Part shown: in pieces, positions 47,898 to 57,121 of the stretch
How positions within the stretch are numbered: position 1 is the stretch's first letter
Layout of the letters: each line of letters starts with the position of its first letter
Assembly (NCBI RefSeq): GCF_000716715.1
Contig: NZ_JNYJ01000053.1
Coordinates: forward strand, 1 to 57,121
DNA from: Dactylosporangium aurantiacum
GTDB taxonomy: Bacteria > Actinomycetota > Actinomycetes > Mycobacteriales > Micromonosporaceae
DNA length: 57,121 nt
Direction of reading: 5' to 3'
Position numbers and translations under genes: made by a program
The notes under the pieces: model-generated
Told to the model about the DNA's origin: nothing
Database searches by the model: none
What the model saw: the letters and a program-made list of their open reading frames with translations, nothing else

Positions 47898-48383
47898 GTG
47901 CAGCGACCGATGAGCCCGCGCGAGGTCTTCCTCGCCCTCGTGCACGGCGTCGCGGAGGGCCGCTGGGAGGAGCTGCCCGACCTCTACGCGGAGCGCACCC
48001 ACGTGGTGCACCCGTTCGACCCGCTGCGCGCCCCGGCCCTGCGCACCCGCGACGAGCTGCGCGCGCACTTCCGGCCCGGCGGCGGCGGCCCCGACCTGCG
48101 CCGCCGGCCCGACGGGATCACGATCCACGACACGGCCGACCCCGAGGTGATCGTCGCGGAGTTCGAGTACCGCGGCACCGCGGACGGGGAGCCGTTCGCG
48201 CTGCCCGGCGTCTTCGTCCTGCGGGTCCGCGACGGGCGGATCGTCGAGTCCCGCGACTACTTCGACCACGTCACCGCCGCCCGGATCCGCGGGCGGCTCG
48301 ACGACCTGGTCGCGGCCGTGAAGGCAGCGGGTCAGGCGGGCGGCGGGGACAGCGGGCCCGGCTCGTCGAGCGCCGTGGCGTAG
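47898..48383 (+). CDS. SnoaL-like/NTF2-fold protein
   Basis: A protein of about 161 residues (GTG at 47898; ATG at 47910 is an alternative). The fold opens with PREVFLALVHGVAEGRWEELPDLYAERTHVVHPF. Later strands read TIHDTADPEVIVAEFEYRG and FVLRVRDGRIVESRDYFDH, a typical SnoaL-like cone. Such proteins act as cyclases, isomerases or small-molecule binders; the role here is unknown. Its 3' end overlaps the FAD hydroxylase gene on the other strand by 52 bases. It is likely induced together with the TetR-MMPL unit. Confidence 0.82.
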   Translation: MQRPMSPREVFLALVHGVAEGRWEELPDLYAERTHVVHPFDPLRAPALRTRDELRAHFRPGGGGPDLRRRPDGITIHDTADPEVIVAEFEYRGTADGEPFALPGVFVLRVRDGRIVESRDYFDHVTAARIRGRLDDLVAAVKAAGQAGGGDSGPGSSSAVA

Positions 48384-49888
48384 ACGAACCGGTCGGGGCG
48401 CAGCACCGCCACCTCGGCGCGGTGCCGGGCGAACCAGGCGGTGAGGATCCCCTCGGCGTCCACCACCTCCACCACGCCGGGCCCGCTGCCGGTGCCGGCG
48501 CGCGAGCCGGGCGGCAGCACCCGCAGGAACGTCGCCGGCGGTCCCGTCCACGCCGTCGCGGTCGCGGTCGTCACCGCCGGGCCGAGCACCGCGAACCCGG
48601 CGCCGAGGACGTCGTCGAGCCGGACGGGCGGCGCGTCACCGGCGGTCGTGACCCTCGGCTGCGGGAACATCGTGCCGACCGCGCCGTGCCGCAGGCCGCC
48701 GGCCAGGACGCCCTTGCGCACGACCGGCGCCGGTTTGAACTCGAAGTGCCGCACGAAACGGCGCACCCGGGGCACCGCCTGCACCGCGCGCAGCGTCGTG
48801 TCGCGCAGGAACGCCGCGACCCGGTTGCGCACCAGGAAGACCCGGCCGAGCCGGACGCTCGTCACCGCCATCTCCTCGGTGTGCGGGCGCCGTTCGGTCT
48901 CGTACGAGTCGAGCAGCTCGTCGCCGGCGGCACCCTCGAGCACCATCGCCAGCTTCCACGTCAGGTTCGCCGCGTCGCGCAGCCCGCTGCACAGCCCCTG
49001 GCCGAGGAACGGCGGCATCTGGTGCGCGGCGTCGCCGAGCAGGAACACCCGCCCCGCCCGCCACCGGGTCGCGACGAGGTGGTGGAAGGTATACACGACG
49101 GCCCGGGTGACCGTGAAGCGGGCCGGGTCGACGTACGGTGCCACCAGCCGGTCCAGCGTCTCCGGCTTCGTCATCTCCTCCGGCGACTCGCCGGCGCGCA
49201 GCATGAACTCCAGCCGGTGCGTGCCGAACGCGCCGGGCGACACGAACGCCGGACGGCGCCAGTCGCAGACGAACCGGGTCGTCGGCTGCCGGACCCCGCC
49301 GGGCTGCACGTCACCGGAGACCGCCAGCCACGGCTCCGCGTACGACGTGCCGCTGAGCTCGATGCCGGCCGCCGCCCGGGTGGTGCTGCGGGCGCCGTCG
49401 CAGCCCAGCACGTACCGGGCCCGGACGGTGCTGTCCGTGCCGGTCGCGGTGTCCCGCAGCCGCACGGTGACGCCGGCGGCGTCCTGGTCCAGCCCGGTCA
49501 GCTCCACGCCGGTGCGCAGCTCGACGTGCTCGAAGCGGTCCAGCCCGCCGCGCAGCGACGCCTCCAGCCACGGCTGGTCGAAGAAGTGCAGCGGCTCGCT
49601 GCCGAGACCGAAGTCGACCTCGTCGAGGGCGATCGTCGCGAACGGGCGGCCATCGCCGCTGACGTACTCCACCACCGGCGGCGGGTACATGTCGGCGGCC
49701 ACCGTGTCGCGCAGCCCGGCCTGCTGGTACACCCGCAGCGCCTCGTCGTCGCAGGAGAACGCCCGCGGCTGCCCGTGCGGCGCGGTGCCGCGCTCCACGA
49801 CGACGGTCCGCACGCCGCGCACGCCGAGCAGGTTGGCGGTGAGCGCACCGACCGGTCCGCAGCCCACCACCACGACGTCTGTGTCCAT
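48332..49888 (-). CDS. FAD-dependent aromatic hydroxylase (MhpA/PHBH-like)
   Basis: A 518-residue group A flavoprotein monooxygenase. VVVGCGPVGALTANLL is the FAD-binding motif. LGCDGARSTTR is the DG-type motif that contacts both FAD and NADPH, and FLLGDAAHQMPPFLGQGL is the GD motif. The C-terminal thioredoxin-like region has LDDVLGAGFAVLG and a final VAVLRPDRFVYA. Relatives hydroxylate phenylpropionates or polyketide aromatic rings. It is one gene downstream of the AfsR-like regulator on the same strand, with a gap of about 70 bases, so it may be regulated by it. Confidence 0.93.
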   Translation of the reverse strand: MDTDVVVVGCGPVGALTANLLGVRGVRTVVVERGTAPHGQPRAFSCDDEALRVYQQAGLRDTVAADMYPPPVVEYVSGDGRPFATIALDEVDFGLGSEPLHFFDQPWLEASLRGGLDRFEHVELRTGVELTGLDQDAAGVTVRLRDTATGTDSTVRARYVLGCDGARSTTRAAAGIELSGTSYAEPWLAVSGDVQPGGVRQPTTRFVCDWRRPAFVSPGAFGTHRLEFMLRAGESPEEMTKPETLDRLVAPYVDPARFTVTRAVVYTFHHLVATRWRAGRVFLLGDAAHQMPPFLGQGLCSGLRDAANLTWKLAMVLEGAAGDELLDSYETERRPHTEEMAVTSVRLGRVFLVRNRVAAFLRDTTLRAVQAVPRVRRFVRHFEFKPAPVVRKGVLAGGLRHGAVGTMFPQPRVTTAGDAPPVRLDDVLGAGFAVLGPAVTTATATAWTGPPATFLRVLPPGSRAGTGSGPGVVEVVDAEGILTAWFARHRAEVAVLRPDRFVYATALDEPGPLSPPPA

Positions 49889-49957
49889 ACCGGCCAGTGC
49901 ACCAGGGCGCTGTGGAGACCGTGTGGAACCGGTGTGGAGATCCGCGCGGGTCGGCGG

Positions 49958-52900
49958 TCAGCCGCGGCCGATGCGGTCCAGCAGCAGGCGCGCGCCCTGC
50001 GCGGCGGCGATGGCGGCGCCGGCGCGCACGTCCTGCTGGTCACCGGTGGCCAGGCCGCGCACCCGGCGCAGCTCGGCGGTCAGCACCCGCTCGCCGGCGG
50101 CCTCCGCGGCGGCGAGCCCCGCACCGGCCAGCCGGGCCGCCGTCGCGGTGTCGCCGGCGACCAGGTGCGCGTCGGCCATCGCCGCGATCGAGATCGTCCG
50201 GGTCGCGCGCAGCCCGAGCCGGTGGATCGCCTCCCCGGCGGCCCGCATCGCGGGGAGCCGGTCGTGCGCGCCGCCGCGCACCGCCGCCCACTCGGCGAGG
50301 AAGTCACCGGTGGTGACGAAGTGCGGCATGCGCTGCCGCGCGCCGATCTCCCGGCAGCGGCGGGCGGCGTCGCGGCCCGCGTCGGTGTCGTGCTCCTGCA
50401 GCGCGGTCCAGGCGGCGTACAGCGCGGCGTTGGCCCGGCCGTACGCGTCGTCGGTGCGCTCCGCCAGGGCGCGGGCGGCCTCGAGGTCGGCGAGCGCCGC
50501 GGCGTGCTCGCCGCGCAGCGACCGCACGAGGGCGCGGAAGTTGTGCGCGGCGAGCACCGGGGTGCGGCCCGCCTGCTCGCGCAACCGCCGCGGGTCGACG
50601 GCGGCCAGCCGCTCGACGGCGGTGCCGAGGTGACCGTCGGCGTCGGCGAGCCGGCCGGTGAAGTAGCACACGACACCCAGCAGGTACGGCCCGGCCGCGC
50701 CGACCGGGCCGTCGCCCGGGGCAGCGGCGGCCAGCCGCCGGGCCAGGTCCTCGGCGACGGCGAACTCGGCCCGGTTGCAGGCGACCTCGCCGAGCGTCCA
50801 CAGCGCGGTGCGCACGTCGGTGTCCGGCGCGGTGCGCAGCAGCAGCCACCGCGCCCGGGCCGCGGCCGCCGCGACCGCGTCGCTGCCGATGCCGACGGTG
50901 ATCTGCAGCAGCGCCGCCCGCCGCAGCTGCACGTCCAGCTCGGCGGCGGCCGCCTCCGGTGCCGTCGCCGCGTCGGGCGCGAGCCGGTCCGCGGCCCGCC
51001 CCAGGTGGGCGAGGGCGTCCTCGTACGCCAGCCGCCGGGCCGCCTCGTCGGCGGCGCGCACCGTCCAGCGCAGGAAGTCCTCCGCGTGCCCGAGCCCGAT
51101 CGCCTGCCCGTAGTGGCCGGCGATCTCGCCCGCGGCCAGCCCGCCCTCCCGCGCGGCCGCCCCGGCGAGCCGCGCGTGCAGCGCCGCCCGCCGCGGCGCG
51201 GCCAGCTCGGCGTACGTGACCTCGGCGAACAGCGGGTGCCGGAAGCGGACCGTGCCCGGCCCCGCGCCGGCGACGAGCCGCGCCGCCGCCGGCCCGGCGA
51301 GCAGCCGCGCGGCGTCGGTGCCGGTCACCGCCCCCAGCAGGCGCAGGCCGAGCTCCCGGCCGGCGACACTGAGTACGTCGAGGCACTCGCGGGTGGCCGG
51401 GTCGGGCCCGTCGGGGCCGCCGAGGCGCAGCCGCACCGCGTCGCGGACGCTCGGCGGCAGCGGCCGCTCGGGCGCGGCGAGCAGCTCGGTGAGGAAGAAC
51501 GGGTTGCCGCCGGTCCGCGCCGCGAGCCGTCGCACGACGTCGTCCGGTGCGGGCGCGCCGGTGCGGTCCGTGACCAGGTCGGCGACCTCGGCACGGTCCA
51601 GGCCGCCCAGGGGCAGCTGGCCGGATCCGGTGCCGCGGGCCAGGTCGTTGAGGGTCGCGACGAGGGCCGGGTCGTGCTCGTACGGCCGCAGCGTCGCCAC
51701 CACCAGCGTGCGTCCCGTATGGACGGTCGTGGTCAGGTAACGGGTCAGCAGCAGCGAGTCCGGGTCGGCCGCGTGCAGGTCGTCCAGGACCAGCAGCAGG
51801 CCGGCCGGCTCGGCGGCGGCGCGCACCAGGTCGGACACCGCCTCGTAGGCGCGGAACCGGGCGGCCGGGTCGAGACGGGCGTCCGGGGTGGGCGGTCCGT
51901 CGACGAACCCGGTGAGGTCCGCGCCGGCGGCCCCGGCGTGCGGCAGCGCGAGCAGCCCGCGCACCACCTGGCTCCACAGCCAGAACGGCGGCGCCTGCCC
52001 GACGGCGGGGCAGCGGCCCCAGACCACCGGGACGCCCGCGGCGGCGGCCCGGTCGGCGACCGCGGCGGCGAGGGTCGTCTTGCCGATGCCGGCCTCGCCG
52101 ACGACGGCGACCATCCGCCCGCCGCCGCGCCGCGCCGCGTCGAGGTGCCCGTCCAGCGCGGCGAGCTCCGCGGCCCGGCCGACCAGCCCCGGCCGCCGGT
52201 CCGGCGCAGGGCCGGGCGCGCCGCCCGGAGCGTCACCGGGGACGTCGGGCGTGCCGCCGGGACCGTCGGGCGAGCCGGGCGTGCCGTCGGACGTGCCGGG
52301 CGAGCCGGGTGCGCCGCCGAGGGGGCCGGGCGAGCCGCCGGGGGCGTCGGGCACCGCGTGCCGCAGGATCCGCTGGTGCAGGTCCCGCAGCCGGGCGCCG
52401 GGTTCGACACCGTACTCGGCGGCGAGGAAGCGGCGGCCCTCGTCGTACACGGCGAGCGCCTCGGTCTGCTGCCCGGCCCGGTACAGCGCCAGCATCAGCT
52501 GCTCACGCGCCGCCTCCCGGGCCGGCTGCTCGGCGACGAAGCGCCGCAGGTCGGGCAGCACGGCCAGGTGCCGGCCGGCGGCGACCGCGGCGGTGCAGCG
52601 GCCCTCCTGCGCGGCCAGCCGCAGCTCGGCGAGCCGGGCCACCTCGGCGTGGACCGCGGACAGGCCGGCGGCCGGCGGCTCGCCGCGCCACAGCTGGAGC
52701 GCCCGCGAGTAGTGCCGCTCGGCGGTGACCGGGTCGCCGGCGGTGAGGGCCCGCGCGCCGGACTCCGCCAGCTCGGCGAACCGGACGGCGTCGATCGCGC
52801 CGGGTGCCACCCGCAGCTCGTAGCCGCCGGTGTGGCCGACCACGACCCGCCCCTGCGCCCGCGCGCCCCGGCCCGGCTCCAGGGCCCGGCGCAGCGCGGC

Positions 52901-53143
52901 GACATACGTGCGCAGCGTGACCTCGGCGCTCGGCGGCGGATCGCCGTCCCACAGCGCGTCGGTGAGCCAGCCGGTGCTGACCACCTCGTTGGCCCGCAAC
53001 AGCAGGAGGGTCAGCAGCGCCTGCTGCTTCGGCCCGCCGACCGGCACCGCCTCGCCGTCCCGCGACACCCGCAGCGGCCCCAAGATCGCGAACCACACTG
53101 CTGGTGCATCCCCCGGCGCTGCTGGACGTGACGCAGCGAGCAT
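49958..53143 (-). CDS. AfsR/SARP-like regulator with AAA ATPase and helical repeats
   Basis: About 1,061 residues. An OmpR-type winged helix spans about 17-105 (FAILGPLRVSRDGEAVPVGG, QALLTLLLLRANEVVST, LRTYVAALRRAL). A bacterial transcriptional activation (BTAD) domain spans about 112-260. A collagen-like Gly/Pro/Ser linker runs from about 265 to 315. An ATPase domain follows with Walker A GEAGIGKTT (349-357) and Walker B-like LLLVLDDLHAADPDS. A long Ala/Leu-rich TPR-like repeat region reaches the end. It is of the AfsR type that activates secondary metabolism. GTG at 53098 is an alternative start. No binding repeats were identified by eye. Confidence 0.9.
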   Translation of the reverse strand: MLAASRPAAPGDAPAVWFAILGPLRVSRDGEAVPVGGPKQQALLTLLLLRANEVVSTGWLTDALWDGDPPPSAEVTLRTYVAALRRALEPGRGARAQGRVVVGHTGGYELRVAPGAIDAVRFAELAESGARALTAGDPVTAERHYSRALQLWRGEPPAAGLSAVHAEVARLAELRLAAQEGRCTAAVAAGRHLAVLPDLRRFVAEQPAREAAREQLMLALYRAGQQTEALAVYDEGRRFLAAEYGVEPGARLRDLHQRILRHAVPDAPGGSPGPLGGAPGSPGTSDGTPGSPDGPGGTPDVPGDAPGGAPGPAPDRRPGLVGRAAELAALDGHLDAARRGGGRMVAVVGEAGIGKTTLAAAVADRAAAAGVPVVWGRCPAVGQAPPFWLWSQVVRGLLALPHAGAAGADLTGFVDGPPTPDARLDPAARFRAYEAVSDLVRAAAEPAGLLLVLDDLHAADPDSLLLTRYLTTTVHTGRTLVVATLRPYEHDPALVATLNDLARGTGSGQLPLGGLDRAEVADLVTDRTGAPAPDDVVRRLAARTGGNPFFLTELLAAPERPLPPSVRDAVRLRLGGPDGPDPATRECLDVLSVAGRELGLRLLGAVTGTDAARLLAGPAAARLVAGAGPGTVRFRHPLFAEVTYAELAAPRRAALHARLAGAAAREGGLAAGEIAGHYGQAIGLGHAEDFLRWTVRAADEAARRLAYEDALAHLGRAADRLAPDAATAPEAAAAELDVQLRRAALLQITVGIGSDAVAAAAARARWLLLRTAPDTDVRTALWTLGEVACNRAEFAVAEDLARRLAAAAPGDGPVGAAGPYLLGVVCYFTGRLADADGHLGTAVERLAAVDPRRLREQAGRTPVLAAHNFRALVRSLRGEHAAALADLEAARALAERTDDAYGRANAALYAAWTALQEHDTDAGRDAARRCREIGARQRMPHFVTTGDFLAEWAAVRGGAHDRLPAMRAAGEAIHRLGLRATRTISIAAMADAHLVAGDTATAARLAGAGLAAAEAAGERVLTAELRRVRGLATGDQQDVRAGAAIAAAQGARLLLDRIGRG

Positions 53144-53184
53144 ACCCGCGGCCCCGACCGTGGCCGCTCGGTGCGCGACGGCGG

Positions 53185-53214
53185 CCGGGGCGGCAGCGCG
53201 CGCCACCGCCCCGG
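53185..53214 (-). terminator. hairpin after the GAPDH gene
   Basis: A 9-bp perfect stem (CCGGGGCGG / CCGCCCCGG) with a 12-base loop, 12 bases beyond the GAPDH stop and before the AfsR-like start. Confidence 0.6.
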
Positions 53215-53226
53215 ACCGTGCCCCCG

Positions 53227-54255
53227 TCAGTGCGCGGTGGCCGGCGCGGCGAACAGCTGGGCGAGGTCGACCAGGCGGTTCGTGTAGCCCCACTCGTTGT
53301 CGTACCAGCCGAACACCTTCACCAGGTGACCGTCGGCGGCGGTGAGGCCGGCGTCGAAGACGCACGAGGAGCCGTCGCCGATGATGTCGCGGGACACCAG
53401 CGGCGCCTCGCTGTAGCGCAGGATGCCGGCGAGGGGACCTTCCGCCGCCGCGGCGAACGCCGCGTTCACCTGCTCCGTGGTGGCGGGCTGGGCCAGGCGG
53501 ACGGTCAGGTCGGTCATGGAGCCGTTCTCGACCGGCACCCGCAGCGCGACGCCGCCGAGCCGGCCGGCCAGGTCGGGCAGGACCAGGCCGATCGCCTTCG
53601 CCGCGCCGGTGCTGGTGGGGATGATGTTGACCGCGGCGGTGCGGGCCCGCCGCAGGTCCTTGTGCGGCGCGTCGAGGACCGTCTGGTCGTTGGTGTAGGC
53701 GTGCACGGTCGTCAGGTACCCCTGCTCCACGCCGAACGTCTCGTGCAGGACCTTCGCCATCGGCGCGGCGCAGTTCGTGGTGCAGGAGGCCGCGGAGACG
53801 ATGTCGTGCCGCGCGGGGTCGTAGGCGGCGGTGTTGACGCCTGGCACGATGGTGACGTCGACGTCCTTGCCGGGCGCGGAGATGAGCACCTTGCGGGCGC
53901 CGGCCTTCAGGTGGTTCTCGGCGTCGTCGCGGCCGCGGAACCTGCCGGTGGCCTCGATGACGAGGTCGACGTCGAGGTCCGCCCAGGGCAGGAAGAGCGG
54001 GTCGCGCTGGCGCAGCACCTCGATGTACTGGCCGCCGACGCTCATGCCGCCGCCGGACGGGTCGACGTCCACGGCGGCGCGCAGCCGGCCGAACGTCGAG
54101 TCGTGCTGCAGCAGGTGGGCGAGGGTCGCGGTGTCGTACAGGTCGTTGACGGCCACGACGGTGAACGCGTCACCGAGCAGCTGACGCTCGACCAGACACC
54201 GGATGAAGTCCCGGCCGATCCGGCCGAATCCGTTGATGGCGATCCGGTATGCCAT
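53227..54255 (-). CDS. gap: glyceraldehyde-3-phosphate dehydrogenase
   Basis: A 342-residue GAPDH of full length. The NAD-binding start is INGFGRIGRD, the catalytic Cys is in SAASCTTNCAAP, and the His is in LTTVHAYTNDQ. Substrate and tetramer segments follow: AAVNIIPTSTGAAKA, RVPVENGSMTDLTV, and the C-terminal WYDNEWGYTNRLVDLAQL. It oxidises glyceraldehyde 3-phosphate in glycolysis. The ATG at 54255 has a very good ribosome site (GAGGAGG, about seven bases upstream). Its location next to a DevS-like kinase rather than with pgk/tpi suggests a specialised, stress-controlled copy (inference). Confidence 0.95.
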   Translation of the reverse strand: MAYRIAINGFGRIGRDFIRCLVERQLLGDAFTVVAVNDLYDTATLAHLLQHDSTFGRLRAAVDVDPSGGGMSVGGQYIEVLRQRDPLFLPWADLDVDLVIEATGRFRGRDDAENHLKAGARKVLISAPGKDVDVTIVPGVNTAAYDPARHDIVSAASCTTNCAAPMAKVLHETFGVEQGYLTTVHAYTNDQTVLDAPHKDLRRARTAAVNIIPTSTGAAKAIGLVLPDLAGRLGGVALRVPVENGSMTDLTVRLAQPATTEQVNAAFAAAAEGPLAGILRYSEAPLVSRDIIGDGSSCVFDAGLTAADGHLVKVFGWYDNEWGYTNRLVDLAQLFAAPATAH

Positions 54256-54410
54256 GGCGTCCTCCTCGATGCCGCGGGCGTGGGACCGCACCGGCCCCGT
54301 CCACCCCACCATCACCCCGCGGCGTGCCGGGGCACACGGGCCGAAGGTCACCGGTGGCAGGGCCGGCGGGGGTACACCGGCCCGGGCCGTGCCGGTCGAC
54401 GCCGCCGGAC

Positions 54411-54426
54411 AGGACCTTCGTCCCTG
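54411..54426. promoter_or_regulatory. possible DevR/DosR-type box
   Basis: AGGACCTTCGTCCCTG about 70 bases upstream of the nitroreductase-like ATG. The half-sites GGAC and GTCCC with a short spacer resemble the DevR box known from mycobacteria (GGGACT-type and AGTCCC-type half-sites). It lies in the 238-base gap between the divergent GAPDH and nitroreductase genes, where a shared regulator site is expected. Recognition is by eye only; no second clear copy was seen. Confidence 0.45.
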
Positions 54427-54493
54427 CCGCGCACCGTGGTTTCCCGGGACTGTGAGGAGATCACCTGTCCGCCGGACGTTCGAGGAGCGCGCC

Positions 54494-55258
54494 ATGGTGG
54501 CGATCCACTACACCGGTGCCGCGGCCCGCGTCGGCGCGGTCAGCCGGTCACTGACCCAGGCGACGTTCGCCGCTTTGAACGCGCCGTCCGTGCTGGACAC
54601 CCGGCCGTGGCGGTGGCGGATCGGCGCCGACCGCGTCGAGCTGCACGCCGACTGGCAGCGGCGGCTCGCGGACCTCGACCCGGACGGCCGGCTGCTGCTG
54701 ACCGGCTGCGGCGCGGCGCTGCACCACGCCCGGATCGCGCTGGCCGCCGAGGGCGTCGGCGTCGACGTGCGGCGCTTCCCCGACCCCGGCGACCCGCACC
54801 TGCTCACCGAGCTGCGGTACACCGGCCCGGTCCGGCCCGCGCCGCGGGTCGTGGCCCTGCACCGGGCGATCGCCGTGCGGCGCAGCGACCGGCGGCCGTT
54901 CGCCGGCACGACGCCGCCCGGTGAGGACCTCACGCAACTGGAGCGGGCGGCCGAGGAGGCCGGCGCCGGTGCGTACACACTGCGCGGGCACGACGGCGCG
55001 TACGTCGTCATCACCGCGCCCGGCGGCGACCGGCCCGGCGACTGGCTGGCGGTGGGGGAGGCGGTGTCGGCGGTGCTGCTGACCGCCACCAGCGCCGGGC
55101 TCGCCACCGCACCGGTCAGCGACCTGGCGCCGCTCGCCGCCCGCCCGGTGCCCGGCGCGGGGACGCCGGCCGCGGCGGTCCGGGTCGGGGTCGCCGGCCG
55201 GGTCGGCGCCGCACCCCGGGCAGCGCACGTCCCGGCCGTACCGGCGCCGGCCGGCTGA
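54494..55258 (+). CDS. Acg-like FMN-binding nitroreductase-family protein
   Basis: A 254-residue protein of the Acg/Rv2032-like type. NAPSVLDTRPWRWRI is the flavin-binding segment near the N-terminus. LLTGCGAALHHARIALAAEG is the central helix, and VALHRAIAVRRSDRRPF is a typical R-rich FMN region. WLAVGEAVSAVLLTATSAGLATAPVSDL is the second helix pair. It is shorter at the C-terminus than my recollection of mycobacterial Acg (about 330 residues). In mycobacteria these belong to the dormancy regulon. It is divergent from GAPDH and faces the DevS-like kinase gene. Confidence 0.8.
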   Translation: MVAIHYTGAAARVGAVSRSLTQATFAALNAPSVLDTRPWRWRIGADRVELHADWQRRLADLDPDGRLLLTGCGAALHHARIALAAEGVGVDVRRFPDPGDPHLLTELRYTGPVRPAPRVVALHRAIAVRRSDRRPFAGTTPPGEDLTQLERAAEEAGAGAYTLRGHDGAYVVITAPGGDRPGDWLAVGEAVSAVLLTATSAGLATAPVSDLAPLAARPVPGAGTPAAAVRVGVAGRVGAAPRAAHVPAVPAPAG

Positions 55259-55282
55259 GCGGCCCGCACCGCGGCGCGGCCG

Positions 55283-57121
<1,839 letters not shown>

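Noticed and set aside
52200..52345. Collagen-like repeats in the AfsR-like protein as a separate gene or a frameshift
   Set aside because: The Gly/Pro/Ser stretch is in frame between the BTAD and ATPase domains and is best read as a flexible linker.
47651..53131. An 1,826-codon plus-strand frame across the TetR, hydroxylase and AfsR genes
   Set aside because: It is low-complexity Arg/Gly/Ala/Pro sequence, antisense to well-defined genes on the minus strand.
54285..54305. A second DevR-like box (GGGACC ... GGCCCC) near the GAPDH start
   Set aside because: The spacer between half-sites is two or more bases too long for the known box.

Overview
The window is very GC-rich, densely coding DNA with long overlapping open frames on both strands, ATGA/GTGA stop-start overlaps, many GTG starts and SARP/AfsR, MmyB-type XRE, DevS/DevR and MMPL families. 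This points to a filamentous actinomycete. A Micromonosporaceae-like genome is my guess, not a demonstrated assignment. I saw no rRNA, tRNA, CRISPR array, transposase or integrase.

Layout. (1) 1-12.8 kb holds ordinary chromosomal genes: an alpha/beta hydrolase, an MFS transporter, two coupled hypothetical genes, a lipoprotein cyclophilin, a secreted M19-like peptidase, a secreted CBM2-FnIII protein, membrane and YciI proteins, two GNATs, an ATP-grasp protein and a DUF4261 protein. (2) 12.75-31.14 kb is one tightly overlapped minus-strand operon encoding a nonribosomal peptide pathway. In transcription order it runs NRPS1 (C-A-PCP-C-A-PCP-C-PCP), NRPS2 (C-A-PCP-TE fused to an MFS exporter), a 30-codon mini-ORF, MbtH, a free carrier protein, a GT4 glycosyltransferase, and E1-alpha, E1-beta and E2 of a 2-oxoacid-dehydrogenase-like complex. 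A GT1-type glycosyltransferase and a dienelactone-hydrolase-like protein lie divergently at 31.4-33.4 kb. (3) 33.5-42.9 kb has an M23 endopeptidase, an ArsR/O-methyltransferase pair, an SDR/XRE pair, an RNA methyltransferase, several poorly conserved or broken ORFs, a CheX-like protein and a DoxX-like protein. (4) 42.9-53.1 kb has TrkH/TrkA potassium uptake, a TetR-MMPL operon with a well-formed operator, a SnoaL-like protein, an FAD hydroxylase and a large AfsR-like regulator. (5) 53.2-57.1 kb resembles a DevR/DosR-type redox or dormancy locus: GAPDH, an Acg-like nitroreductase, a GAF-GAF histidine kinase and the end of a DevR-like regulator.

How the cluster may work (inference). The E1/E2 proteins could make a short acyl unit on a lipoyl arm and pass it to the free carrier protein, as reported for the glycolyl unit of naphthyridinomycin and quinocarcin. 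NRPS1 would add Gly and a Lys-like residue and pass through an A-less C-PCP unit; NRPS2 would add Ser. A thioesterase with Cys in place of the nucleophilic Ser would release the product next to a covalently attached exporter. Both glycosyltransferases end in a basic amphipathic helix that resembles the helix at the N-termini of the two NRPSs, suggesting they dock on the assembly line.

The two most unusual signals are these docking-like tails together with the synthetase-exporter fusion, and a 93-bp mini-ORF cassette. The cassette occurs three times, upstream of three unrelated genes, always with exactly 89 bp between its ATG and the next gene's ATG.
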